From DASQPR01 sp963727415 (GTDB lineage: Bacteria > Actinomycetota > Actinomycetes > Mycobacteriales > Micromonosporaceae): a stretch of 64,000 nt of DNA. Where the stretch lies: the NCBI GenBank assembly GCA_963727415.1, contig CAVSGF010000003.1, positions 496,001 through 560,000 of the forward strand, read 5' to 3'. Positions within the stretch are counted from its first letter, which is position 1; each line of letters starts with the position of its first letter. A program made the translations under genes and the position numbers. Under the pieces are notes generated by a model. It was not told the origin of the DNA. It did no database searches and was given only the letters and a program-made list of their open reading frames with translations. Below, one piece after another: positions 8,968 through 17,125 of the stretch.

Positions 8968-9334
8968 GCGGCAGCCCTGTCCGATCGGGCATCCAGAGAT
9001 GGCATCGATTCCAACCCAACGCGCTCGGCTGCGCTTAGGCTGAATACAGACGTGCCTCGCTGAGTCGATCTCGATGAGCCCGGGTTCCTGGCTCCAAGAT
9101 CGGCGGCGGCGGGGCATGGTGATCGGCGCGTGCCCACCGTTTAGAGGGGGGCATCCACAATGAGTGAGACACCGCTGCCACCAGATTCGCCCGGCTCAGA
9201 GCCGAAGGACTCGTCAGGCGCGGAGCCGTCCGGCACGCCGGAGCCACTATCTGGCGACTCGAGCGCCCCTGAGCCCGCGACTGCCCGTATGAAGAAATTC
9301 ATCTGGTGGCGGTCACCAGGGGTGATCGCGATAA

Positions 9335-9756
9335 CCTGCGTTCCGCAAGATCACACCGTCACTGGGCCACGAAAAGTGCCTTTCACCTGCGGCAACGGTC
9401 CATTCCATAGGAGGCGAGGCGTGCCACTAGGCGTCTGCATTTTCGCAGCTCAACAGGGGTTCAGGTGTCACTAGGCTGGCCAGACAAAGCACCTGCAGCC
9501 GGTTCTTCAAATGTGGACATAAGGGTCTCGTCGGCGTGTCGCGCAGCAGAAAAGTCGCGTGTGCCCCTACGGTCCTCGCGCCAGGGACGCGAAGCGTGCC
9601 GCGCCCGGACTGGCGGGTCGTAGATGTCGCCCAACCAGCTGACCTGCGGCGATACGGGCGCCTAGTGGCACGCCTGCTCATGCTGCGCGAGCCCAAAAGC
9701 CCTGTTCAGGCCGTTGATCCGTGCCCCTAGAGCGTGTGGATCTTGCGGAACGCAGG
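9335..9756. mobile_element. 422-bp non-coding inverted-repeat element (MITE-like)
   Basis: The element begins CCTGCGTTCCGCAAGATC (9335-9352) and ends with the exact reverse complement (9739-9756), giving perfect 18-bp terminal inverted repeats. It is bordered by a 5-bp direct repeat GATAA (9330-9334 and 9757-9761), the signature of transposition. Similarity of the ends continues a few bases inward with one gap (ACAC against CACAC). No credible ORF lies inside, so it must have been moved in trans. IS1380-like elements have CC-starting ends and 4-5-bp duplications, but I cannot assign a family. Confidence 0.85.
9417..9675. repeat. Subterminal inverted repeat inside the 422-bp element
   Basis: AGGCGTGCCACTAGGCG at 9417-9433 is the exact reverse complement of 9659-9675. 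This second 17-bp perfect pair is nested symmetrically inside the element, about 82 bp from each end. It could be subterminal transposase sites, the ends of an inner element, or the base of a long RNA hairpin. No target duplication flanks it, which argues against a separate insertion. Confidence 0.75.
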
Positions 9757-10450
9757 GATAATCGCCGCGGTCCTGGTCTTGATCGGAGGCGGCATCGCCT
9801 TGGCCGTGCAGGGCAGCGGCACGGACTCCGGTGTGGACGCATGCAAGTTCCTCGCCAGCGGCTCCGACTCCGCAACCGCGGCGCAGATCGAAAAGGCTCG
9901 CGGCCAGTTCGCCGGCTCCGATGACGCGGCCCTGCGAACCTCGGGCGTCGACCTCATGGACATCGTCGCGAAGCTGCAAGCCTCCGGCATCACGGACGCC
10001 GGCACAATGGAGAACCTCGGCCGGATCATGACCGACTACGCCGCCTTGACCGTGGCGTGCGCGAAACATGGCGTGACCCTGCCCGCGATCTTCCCGGACG
10101 AGTCAGGCGCTCCCCCACCGCAGACACTCACACCGGGAAAACCAGCACCGAGCGAAGAGCCAAATACGTCGGCCGGGGCCGCGCCTGCGCCATCGCCGTC
10201 GATCGACTGCTCGGATCCGACTCTGCCCCAAGATGTATGGGTCCAACATTGCGCCAGCAACCCACCGCAAACCCCGGCCGGAGCGACGATCGGTGAGCCG
10301 TTCGCCCAGACGGCGAACCCGTCAAATTCCAGCGCCGAATCCGACACTCCCCTGTCGATGGGACGAGAGCTGGTATGGCAGATCCCCAAATCCGCCAACG
10401 TCGGCAGCATCGACTTCACCTCACCACCGTGGAGCGTGTCCGTGCACTGA

Positions 10451-10768
10451 TGCCGTGCACGAGGACTCGCACCACCGCGGGCGGCCCCGGCCACCCACGC
10501 CAGTCACCAAGCGACGGCGGACCGCCTGCCGCGTCCAACCGCAAGACCCGGATCCTGCCGTCGAACAAACCCCTCAAACCTTGATCCCAACACGTACAAA
10601 GCGCGCCATCGAGGGCGACGACACGCGCCACCCCTCAACGCCACCCCACTCGAGACGCGAGTCGACGGGACCGCCCGATCGCCTCGGCGAACCTGCGCCG
10701 GTCCAAGCCGCTGTCGGTACGGACGGCAGGCCGCAACAGCGCTTGGCGCGTTGCGCTGGACGGCTTGA
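10451..10768. other. Stretch without a recognised gene
   Basis: These 318 bp lie between the disrupted membrane-protein gene and the convergent pentapeptide gene. Frames are open by composition but show no known motif or ribosome-binding site, and I see no hairpin terminator. Confidence 0.5.
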
Positions 10769-11497
10769 TCAATCGTCTACCCCTTCGTCTGCCCCTTCGA
10801 CGACGATGCCGAGGGCGCCGGCGAGCGCGTAGGACAGCTCCATCAGGTCATCGCGGTGCACGACGGCGCCGTCCCAGTTGGTGACCCCGCCGATGCCGGC
10901 CAGGTCGCAGCCGCGGAAGCGGGAGCCCTGCATGCTGGCCTTGCTGAATTGCGCACCGGTGAGGTTGCAGCGGGTGAAGGAGGCGCCGCGCAGGTCGGCG
11001 TCGGTGAAGTCGGCCCGACTGAGGTTGCAGTCGACGAAGAACGCGGCGTCGAAGGTAGCCATGCGCCAGTTGGTCAGGTCGAGCTTGCACTGGGTGAAGG
11101 TGACGTCGCGCAGCAGGCCATCGGCCCACGCCAAGCCGATCATGCGGGAGTCGGTGAACTTGGCGCGTTCGATGGTGCCGGCGTCGCCGCGCAGGTTGGA
11201 CCAGTCCGAATTTTCGACCAGGCAGTCGGTGACGCGGACCTTGGTCAGATGGCCGCCGGCGAGGGTGACGGCCCTGAACCGGCACTGTTCGAATTCGACG
11301 GACTCGGCGGTGCGCCCGGTCAGGTCGATGTCGAAGAATCCGAGCGCTTTGAAGGTCGACTCCGGTTCCAGGTCGTGGTCTTCGACGGTGGCCGAGGTCA
11401 GCTCGGCGGGAGGAACTGGTGGTCGTGGTTGGGTTCGGCGCTGGATTGGCCGGGGTCGTGCGGATGGAGTGATTCGTCGGGTCGCCACGGTGCTCAC
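10769..11497 (-). CDS. Pentapeptide repeat protein
   Basis: A 242-residue protein. Residues 60-215 follow the A(N/D)LxX pentapeptide pattern, for example NLSRADFTDADLRGASFTRC and NLTGAQFSKASMQGSRFRG, which folds as a right-handed square beta-helix. The N-terminal 45 residues are a basic, Pro-rich tail and the last 30 are acidic. Such proteins can shield DNA gyrase (Qnr/MfpA type) or act as scaffolds. The repeat here is short and irregular, so no specific role is claimed. Start GTG 11497. It stands alone, downstream of an IS110 copy. Confidence 0.8.
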   Translation of the reverse strand: MSTVATRRITPSARPRPIQRRTQPRPPVPPAELTSATVEDHDLEPESTFKALGFFDIDLTGRTAESVEFEQCRFRAVTLAGGHLTKVRVTDCLVENSDWSNLRGDAGTIERAKFTDSRMIGLAWADGLLRDVTFTQCKLDLTNWRMATFDAAFFVDCNLSRADFTDADLRGASFTRCNLTGAQFSKASMQGSRFRGCDLAGIGGVTNWDGAVVHRDDLMELSYALAGALGIVVEGADEGVDD

Positions 11498-11557
11498 CCT
11501 ATGAACGTGGTGGCGGTGCCGGTAGGAGTGTCCGTAGGAGTGTCCCTAGCTCCTCTG

Positions 11558-12594
11558 TCAAGAGTCCGGGCCGAGGGCGTGTATCTGCTGGTCGGTTCGT
11601 AGCGCTGTGTATACGACGTCGGAGAGGCGGCGTTTGAGGACGCGGAGTGCTTCCATGCCGCCGTCACCGTTGGCGCGGCGTCGGTCCATCAGTGTTTTCG
11701 CTGGCGGATGCCAGTGAGCTTGGGTCAGGGCCATGCGGTGGAGCGCGGCGTTGATCTGGCGGTTGCCGACGCGGCTGAGCCGGTGTCGTTCGTGGTTGGA
11801 CGACCACACGGGCAGGGGTGCGGTGCCGTTGTAGCGGGCGTAGGCGTCGCGGGTTGTGAACCGGTCGATGCCGGCGGTCTCGCCGCCGAGTTTCGCCGCC
11901 GTGAGCACGCCGCAGCCGGGGACGGCCAGCAGGGCGGGGTGAGCTGTTCGAGCATGCTGGTCAGCTCCGCGGTCAGGGCATTGATCTCGGCGATGAGCTG
12001 GCGCAGCCGTTGCATGAGGCTACGGGCCAGGCGGGTGACCATGCCGTCGCAGTCGGCAAGGTGCGCGTCGATCTTGTCGTAGGCGCTGGCTCGGTCTAGG
12101 GAACGTGGGCTGGGTTCCCAGTCGGGGATGAGTTCATGCAGGTGCCAACGCAGTCGATTGATCAGCCGGGTGCGTTCGACGACCAGCGCTTCGCGGTGGT
12201 CAACGAGCAGCCGCACGTCGCGTTCCGGGCCGTCAAGGCGAGCGGTGGGCAGACCAGGCTCACGTAGTGCCGCTCGGGCGACAGCCAAGGCATCGATCGG
12301 GTCGGACTTGCCGAACGTACGAGCCGAGTCCCGGACTTTTGCCATCAGCTTCGGCGGCACTCTCACGATTCGCTCGCCTGCGGCCAACAGATCCCGTTCC
12401 AGCCGCCGGGACAAGTGTCGGCAGTCCTCGATCGCCCACTGGCGGTCGTCGCCCAACTGCTGCGCCCACGCCAGCACCGACAGATGGTCGGCGGTGACGG
12501 CGTTGAACGTGCGGCTGGCCAGCTGGCGACCATTGTCATCGACCGCGACAACAGTATGGGTTCGCTTGTGCGCGTCGACTCCGAGGATGAGCAT
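11558..12594 (-). pseudogene. IS110-family transposase, frameshifted
   Basis: From ATG 12594 the product reads MLILGVDAHKRTHTVVAVDD (first catalytic Asp of the DEDD RuvC-like domain), EDCRHLSRRLERDL and KSDPIDALAVARAAL, then a linker of helices. Near 11935 the frame breaks: one base is missing in a C/G-rich run at LTP/ALLAVPG. The family's C-terminal domain continues in the next frame as GCGVLTAAKLGGETAGIDRF to a stop at 11558. Both halves are otherwise well preserved, so the lesion is recent or a sequencing error. IS110 elements have no long inverted repeats, so exact ends were not located. Confidence 0.85.
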
Positions 12595-12730
12595 GAGATG
12601 ACTCCTTCGATCCGAGGGGGTTCGGATCGGTCGGCGGGCACATCCCAGTCGGGCGCTGCACGCTCCTCTCAAGCCACGCCGGCCGGTCCTTCACGTCCGG
12701 ACGGGCCGCACTACGGACAGTAGCCACGCA
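12595..12730 (-). ncRNA. Candidate IS110 bridge-RNA region
   Basis: In IS110-group elements the non-coding segment upstream of the transposase encodes the bridge RNA that pairs with target and donor DNA. The corresponding segment here holds a perfect 7-bp hairpin, GATCCGA/TCGGATC with a 6-nt loop (about 12609-12628), and further short GC stems around 12680-12710. Location is known biology; the RNA itself is inferred, and the guide loops were not resolved. Confidence 0.3.
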
Positions 12731-12739
12731 GGCAATCAA

Positions 12740-13045
12740 ATTTGTTGAGCGAACCCGCCGGACTGCTCACAGCGTGACACTGGGCGACTTTGTGGGTGGG
12801 ACGGTGATCCGAGAAGCCGCGACGATTGTCCTGACGGGCCGGTGGCGCGCCGGGGCGCAGCGTGAGCGATGCCTCGCCGACCTGGCGGGGATGCTGTGTA
12901 GCCAAGCCCTGGTAGCCGGCATCAACAAGGACGCGCACCTGCGGACAGGCATCCGGCAACGCATCGATACCCTGGCTGCGGATCGCGGGTGCAGCGGTTC
13001 ACCCTGCTGCTGGCTGATGCCGCCCGGTTGGATTGTGTAAGTTCC
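12740..13045 (-). pseudogene. IS5-like DDE transposase remnant
   Basis: On the minus strand a frame reads QGIDALPDACPQVRVLVDAG then YQGLATQHPRQVGEA. This resembles the D-containing beta-strand region of IS5-type DDE transposases (VLVDAGYQGL). The rest drifts without the expected HxxVEHxIAHLK block, and the N-terminus is lost. It lies directly beside the IS110 left end, so IS110 may have inserted into it. Moderate certainty. Confidence 0.45.
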
Positions 13046-13071
13046 ACGGGCCAACTGCCAGGGAGACCACC

Positions 13072-13470
13072 GTGACCGTCATCGACAAGATCGCCTGGAT
13101 CCGGCTGGAGAACGGCGCGATCCTCAGTTCCCGCTCACGCGGGAAGGATGTCTACTACATCCCGGGCGGCAAACGAGAACCAGGTGAAAGTGACATCGAC
13201 ACCCTCATTCGCGAGATCCAGGAAGAACTCAGCGTCACCATCACTGCCGACAGCGCCACCCACGTCGGCACCTTCCAAGCCCAGGCCCACGGACACCCCG
13301 ACGGCACCATCGTACGGATGACCTGCTACACCGCCGACTACCGAGGCGCCCTGCGACCGGCCAGCGAGATCGAGGAGATCCTCTGGCTCACCCACGCCGA
13401 CCGTGACCGCGTCTCTCCCGTCGACCGGATCATCTTCGAACACCTCCACCAGACCGGCCGCCTTCGCTGA
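13072..13470 (+). CDS. NUDIX hydrolase
   Basis: A 132-residue protein beginning MTVIDKIAWIRLENGAILSS at GTG 13072 (GGGAGA upstream). The Nudix box, GGKREPGESDIDTLI then REIQEELSV, keeps the REUXEE catalytic glutamates that bind magnesium; the usual Gly after EEL is Ser. The size and single domain fit MutT-type nucleoside (di/tri)phosphate hydrolases. The substrate cannot be read from sequence. It is transcribed toward the alkylation-repair operon but on the opposite strand, so it is not part of it. Confidence 0.85.
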   Translation: MTVIDKIAWIRLENGAILSSRSRGKDVYYIPGGKREPGESDIDTLIREIQEELSVTITADSATHVGTFQAQAHGHPDGTIVRMTCYTADYRGALRPASEIEEILWLTHADRDRVSPVDRIIFEHLHQTGRLR

Positions 13471-13749
13471 GGGACGAGTTCCGGCCTGTAGAACTCAATA
13501 TTTCCGCCCCATCGGTGCACCTGATCGCTACCGTCGGCCCGGCCCGGACGCGGCCGCCTGGCTCGGGCTCACCATGGGCGCACTCATCTTCCACAACGCT
13601 CGCCCACTTGAGCACGTTCGCCTCGCCGTCGGCCGAGGCTTGGGTAATGCACTTCGCCCCGTCCAACTGCGATGTGCGGTGGCGCGGCGCGGTTGTCTGC
13701 GGCGTGGTCTCTGTTGCTCGTGGTGGCCGGTCGTCTGATGAGTGGGTTG
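13471..13749. other. Intergenic stretch, nothing recognised
   Basis: These 279 bp separate the 3' ends of the NUDIX gene (plus) and alkB (minus). No convincing ORF, RNA or hairpin was seen. Confidence 0.4.
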
Positions 13750-14412
13750 TCAGGACATGCCGGTGACGCGCATGGTGATGTTGATCCGGCCATGGGTGAG
13801 GCCGCATTCGGGGTTTGCGGCGTCGGGGTAGACCATGGGCACGCCGTGGTAGACGAACCGGGAGGGTCCGCCGAATATGAACACGTCCCCGGAGGCTAGG
13901 TCGAGGTCGGTGTAGGGCTTGCCTCGGTTGTTGGTGTTGCCGAGCCGGAACCTGCACGTGTCGCCGATGCTGATGGACACGACCGGGTGGTCGCTCTTCT
14001 CGTCCTTGTCCTGGTGCATGCCCAGCCGGGCTGTGCCGTCGTAGAAGTTCACCAGCGCGGCGTCGGGGTAGTAGTCGTCGCCGGCGTGCGGATCCTGGTA
14101 CGCCCGGGCGAGGGCACGGCGGCCGAGGCCGGCGAGCCAGTCGGGGAAGGCGAGCACGCGGGCGCCGTTGACGTCACCAGCGTGGAGGGTGTAGCGGTAG
14201 GGCTGCCAGTGCCAGCCCAGGCATACGGTCTTGACCGACATCCGGTGGCCGCCCGGCAGGATGGCCGCGCGCAGGGGCACTGGGGCGCGGATCCATTCGT
14301 GAAAGGCGGAGACGATGCCGCGCTGCTGCTCCGGATCTAGCCAGCCGGGCAGATGCACGGCTCCGGGCGCGATCTCGGTGCGGTCGGTGTTGAGGCCGAA
14401 CAAGGTGGTCAC
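13750..14412 (-). CDS. alkB: AlkB-type 2-oxoglutarate/Fe(II) dioxygenase
   Basis: A 220-residue protein that should remove 1-methyladenine and 3-methylcytosine lesions by oxidative demethylation. Visible residues: iron ligands in MHQDKDEKS (HxD) and in FVYHGVPM (distal His), and the 2-oxoglutarate-binding GLTHGRINITMRVTG (RxNxTxR). The start is GTG 14412, because its GTGA overlaps the stop of the upstream gene and because the conserved N-terminus (TTLFGLNTDRTEIAPGAVHL) begins there. It is the last gene of the ECF sigma-Ogt-oxygenase operon, in line with a DNA-alkylation response. Confidence 0.9.
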   Translation of the reverse strand: MTTLFGLNTDRTEIAPGAVHLPGWLDPEQQRGIVSAFHEWIRAPVPLRAAILPGGHRMSVKTVCLGWHWQPYRYTLHAGDVNGARVLAFPDWLAGLGRRALARAYQDPHAGDDYYPDAALVNFYDGTARLGMHQDKDEKSDHPVVSISIGDTCRFRLGNTNNRGKPYTDLDLASGDVFIFGGPSRFVYHGVPMVYPDAANPECGLTHGRINITMRVTGMS

Positions 14413-14948
14413 GGTGCGCTTCCGTGTAGTAGCTCGGTGCGTGCGATGGCTCTGCCGGCAAAGCGCCAGGTGCCGCCGGTGGCGGCAACCCCGGACATGC
14501 CCGCCAGGATGCCCGGCCCGGCCAACTCCACAGTGGTGATGGTGCCTAGCGAGGCGAAGCCAAGGGTACGGCGGGGATCCCAGCCTGGGCAGGTCCGCAG
14601 CCGCCGGGCGACCTGAGCCCACCCGGCGGGAGCATCGGCGATGACCCACACGTCGGGGGTAGCAGCGGTCAGGCGCCGAGCGGGACGCTGCCATGACGCG
14701 GCGACTGCGGGCCAGTCGACGACCTCGGCAATCTGTCCGCCCTGCGCTTGCCACGCCGTGGTGAACGCGGTGGCGGCGTCCCGGGAGGCCGGGTGGCGTC
14801 CGTGGCCGACGGTGACGATTCCAGCGCCCAGACTCGTGGCGAGATGGACAAGGCCAGCGAGTTCGGCGTCGGTGTGTGGACCTGGCGGCCCGGTCGCGTC
14901 CGGATACCGGTCGATCGTCTCCGGGGCGATCTTGGGTGAGTCAGCCAT
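14409..14948 (-). CDS. Unknown protein in the alkylation-repair operon
   Basis: A 179-residue protein starting MADSPKIAPETIDRYPDATG. The sequence alternates hydrophobic beta segments and helices (AGIVTVGHGRHPASRDAATA; PDVWVIADAPAGWAQVARRL), which resembles one half of a periplasmic-binding or Rossmann-like fold. There is no signal peptide, so it is cytoplasmic. Its ATG lies inside the end of the Ada-like gene and its stop overlaps alkB, so it is co-translated with two repair genes. I do not recognise the family. A role in lesion sensing or in a nucleotide step is only a guess from context. Confidence 0.65.
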   Translation of the reverse strand: MADSPKIAPETIDRYPDATGPPGPHTDAELAGLVHLATSLGAGIVTVGHGRHPASRDAATAFTTAWQAQGGQIAEVVDWPAVAASWQRPARRLTAATPDVWVIADAPAGWAQVARRLRTCPGWDPRRTLGFASLGTITTVELAGPGILAGMSGVAATGGTWRFAGRAIARTELLHGSAP

Positions 14949-15281
14949 TGCCGCGCTCGCCTTCCTGTCGGCTTCCGTCTGCCGTCGACGTCGCCCACCC
15001 GGCCTTCGACGCTTCGTATTTGCCGGGCAGGCACGCGGCGCAGGGCCGGTATCCGGCGTCGATCGCGGTCGCCTCGTCGGCGAAGAACACCCGGTTACGC
15101 ACGTATCCGCCCCGGGCGATGGCGATGGCCCACAGCGCGGACGGCAGTCCAGCCGCCCGTACAGCTTGCCCCGTCGGTGGCCGCCCAGTTGACCGGCCGT
15201 CGGGCTTGCATGGGGTTCGCCATCCGGCCCGAGTAGCGTGTACGGCTTCGCCGTCCGTGCCGTGGACGTCTGATGGTGCAT
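14941..15281 (-). pseudogene. Ada metal-binding-domain-like protein, frameshifted
   Basis: From ATG 15281 the frame reads KPYTLLGPDGEPHASPTAGQ, then LGGHRRGKLYGRLDC. One base appears missing here. In the next frame it continues WAIAIARGGYVRNRVFFADE, then ATAIDAGYRPCAACLPGKYE. The Cys residues (RLDC and CAACLPG) match the four-Cys zinc site of the Ada N-terminal domain, which in E. coli Ada accepts methyl groups from phosphotriesters. No methyltransferase or AraC part is attached. The stop at 14941 overlaps the next gene's ATG. A single indel in an otherwise intact gene could be real or a sequencing error. Confidence 0.7.
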
Positions 15282-15285
15282 GGGT

Positions 15286-16014
15286 TCAGGCCGCGTCGTG
15301 GAAGACCAGGGCGAGGGTGAACCGCTGCCCGGATCTGATCGCGGACACCCCGTGGCGTATCGGTGCCGCCGACCATCCCCGCTGGGATCGCACCGGCCGA
15401 TCCCGGGTGGTGAACACAAGGCCATGCCCGTGCGGGATGAGCGTGGCGGTGCCCCGGGACTGGGCGCGAGGCCGCTGTTCGAGCAGCAGGAACTCCCCGC
15501 CGGCGTGGTCGACTCCGGGACGGCTGAGGTTGATGACCACCTGCAGGGGGAACACCAAATCGCCGTAGATGTCGCGGTGCAGCGCGTTCCAGTCCTTCTC
15601 GCCGTATTTGAGCAGGATCGGCGTGGACTTGGTCTGCCCCGCCGCATGACACTGCTCCAGCCACTCGTCGAGGGTGTCCGGCCACGGCGCCGGACGGCCG
15701 AGCTTGTCATGCCAGTCACGGGCGATCGGCAGCAGCCGCGGGTACAGCGCCTGCTTCAACGCCTCGATCGGCTCGGGGAACGGGCGGGCGAAGTACCGGT
15801 ACTCGCCTTCGCCGAAGCGGTGCCGGCCCATGTTCACCGTCGACCGGAAGTACTCGTCCCGGCCGTAGAGTCCGGCTACCCGCGAGGTCTCCGTGTCGGT
15901 AAGCAACTGCGGGGTGAGCGCACAACCGTACTCGTTGACCTCCTCGGCGATGCGGGACCAGTCCCCGCCGTCGACGCGTGCGTGCCACGGGTTCGTCGTC
16001 CTCGTGGCGGTCAT
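15286..16014 (-). CDS. 2OG-Fe(II) oxygenase, DNA-damage type (PF09859-like)
   Basis: A 242-residue protein resembling the family annotated as oxygenase acting on damaged DNA. It has YGRDEYFRSTVNMGRHRFGE near residue 60. The jelly-roll core carries NALHRDIYGDLVFPLQVVIN (HxD iron ligands), HAGGEFLLLEQRPR, a distal His in HGLVFTTRDRPV, RHGVSAI and the 2OG-binding Arg in SGQRFTLALVFHDAA. The start is ATG 16014, which overlaps the ogt stop (ATGA). It is distinct from AlkB three genes downstream, so the operon encodes two unrelated 2OG oxygenases. Confidence 0.85.
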   Translation of the reverse strand: MTATRTTNPWHARVDGGDWSRIAEEVNEYGCALTPQLLTDTETSRVAGLYGRDEYFRSTVNMGRHRFGEGEYRYFARPFPEPIEALKQALYPRLLPIARDWHDKLGRPAPWPDTLDEWLEQCHAAGQTKSTPILLKYGEKDWNALHRDIYGDLVFPLQVVINLSRPGVDHAGGEFLLLEQRPRAQSRGTATLIPHGHGLVFTTRDRPVRSQRGWSAAPIRHGVSAIRSGQRFTLALVFHDAA

Positions 16015-16631
16015 TCGGCTACCTCCAGGGTGAGTAGGACGCGCTTGGCTTCCAGACCCCCGACGTAACCGCCGGGTGATCCGTCGGAGCGCACCACCCG
16101 GTGGCAGGGCACCACCACCGGCAGTGGGTTCGTCGCGCACGCAGTGCCGACCGCGCGGACCGCCTTCGCACTCCCGGCGGCCGCGGCAACCTGCGCATAG
16201 CTCTCCGTGTGCCCGTATGCGATCTCGCGCAGATGCGCCAGCACGGTCCGGCGGAAGCCCTTCGACAAGCGCAGATCCAGCGGAAGATCAAAAGCGGTGC
16301 GACGCCGGGCGAAGTACTCGTCCATCTGCCGGCTCACCTCGTCCAGCCGCCGCGGGGCAACCAGGATGCGCGGACTCACCATCGCGGCGAGTTCGGCCAG
16401 GACCTGGTCGTGGCCCTGGCTGGCGTACGCCACCCGCACCAAGCCCTGCTCAGTCGCCGCGAGCAGCAACGGGCCGACCGGCGTGTCCACCGTACGGTAG
16501 GCCACGTCGAGAATGCCGTCACGCTGCGCGGCGACCACCAGCCGGGCACGCAGGCGGGCGATGGCGTCCTCGTCGCTTACCGGCAAGGCGGCGAGCAAGC
16601 GCGTGACCTCCGGGTCGGATGCGGACATCAT
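16011..16631 (-). CDS. ogt: Methylated-DNA--protein-cysteine S-methyltransferase
   Basis: A 206-residue suicide repair enzyme for O6-alkylguanine. The C-terminal half contains the active-site VVVPCHRVVRSDG, preceded by SYAQVAAAAGSAKAVRAVGT and followed by GGYVGGLEAKRVLLTLE. Residues 60-120 form the RNase H-like N-terminal domain (VDTPVGPLLLAATEQGLVRV). The extra 45 N-terminal residues (LLAALPVSDEDAIARLRARL) are longer than in E. coli Ogt. The start is ATG 16631, overlapping the sigma-factor stop. Second gene of the operon. Confidence 0.92.
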   Translation of the reverse strand: MMSASDPEVTRLLAALPVSDEDAIARLRARLVVAAQRDGILDVAYRTVDTPVGPLLLAATEQGLVRVAYASQGHDQVLAELAAMVSPRILVAPRRLDEVSRQMDEYFARRRTAFDLPLDLRLSKGFRRTVLAHLREIAYGHTESYAQVAAAAGSAKAVRAVGTACATNPLPVVVPCHRVVRSDGSPGGYVGGLEAKRVLLTLEVAE

Positions 16632-17125
16632 CGTGTCCCCCCTTCTGCAACGGTGGTGAGCGCCGAGCTGGCGCGAAGGTTCTTGATCCCATCGGCGGCG
16701 GCCCGGCGCGCGGCGTCCGCGGTTCCGCCGATGATCGAGGCGACCTCCTTGTATGGCAGACCTGCCACGTAGTGGTAGACAACCGCGTGACGCTGCTTGT
16801 CCGGCAACTCCCTCAACGCGTTCCACAGATCTCCGTCCCGGTCACCTGGCCGCCCGGAACTGGCCGGACGGTCTGGTACCTGCTCCACCACGACCGGGCG
16901 GCGTGCCGTCGCCCGAACGACGTCGATCGCCTTTCGATACGCGATCGTGACCAGCCACGCCTCCACGTTCGCGTCCTCAGGCAGATCCGGATACGCCCTC
17001 AACGCGGCCAGGAAAGTCTCCGACCAGGCGTCATCCGCGTCGACCGAGCCCAGAACGGCGCGGCACACCCGCAGCACCGTCGGCCCGTACTCGATCACGA
17101 CCTGCTCGAAAGGCCTCACGCTCAT
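16628..17125 (-). CDS. ECF-type RNA polymerase sigma factor
   Basis: A 165-residue sigma-70 family protein with region 2 (VVIEYGPTVLRVCRAVLGSV, DADDAWSETFLAALRAYPDL, EAWLVTIAYRKAIDVVRA) and region 4 (LWNALRELPDKQRHAVVYHY then VAGLPYKEVASIIGGTADAA). I take ATG 17125 (MSVRPFEQ) because upstream in-frame residues look non-coding. It is the first gene of an operon with ogt, an oxygenase, an Ada-like protein, an unknown protein and alkB, joined by ATGA overlaps. No anti-sigma gene is present, so activation must come from elsewhere or from transcription of the operon itself. Confidence 0.88.
   Translation of the reverse strand: MSVRPFEQVVIEYGPTVLRVCRAVLGSVDADDAWSETFLAALRAYPDLPEDANVEAWLVTIAYRKAIDVVRATARRPVVVEQVPDRPASSGRPGDRDGDLWNALRELPDKQRHAVVYHYVAGLPYKEVASIIGGTADAARRAAADGIKNLRASSALTTVAEGGTR

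Larger units (their letters stand above)
9160..10450 (+). pseudogene. Single-pass membrane protein gene interrupted by a mobile element
   Basis: The gene starts at ATG 9160 (AGAGGGGGG upstream) and encodes a Pro/Ser/Glu-rich cytoplasmic tail, then MKKFIWWRSPGVIAI. Here a 422-bp element (9335-9756) is inserted, flanked by GATAA duplications. Removing the element and one GATAA copy rejoins the frame exactly as GVIAIIAAVLVLIGGG, completing a transmembrane helix. An extracytoplasmic domain follows (Cys residues at CKFLASG, TVACAKH, SIDCSD, VQHCASN) and ends at 10450. The restored product would have 287 residues. The downstream part has a possible GTG start at 9734, inside the element's right end, but would lack the cytoplasmic tail. 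Function unknown. Confidence 0.8.

Noticed and set aside
10451..10768. Transposase fragment in the gap after the disrupted gene
   Set aside because: One frame gave a short basic stretch that hinted at an IS protein, but no family motif could be named.
14409..15719. A single 436-codon protein covering the Ada-like gene and the unknown gene
   Set aside because: The frame joins two genes by chance. The Ada-like cysteine motifs lie in a different frame from the downstream protein, and an ATG with proper overlap starts the latter.
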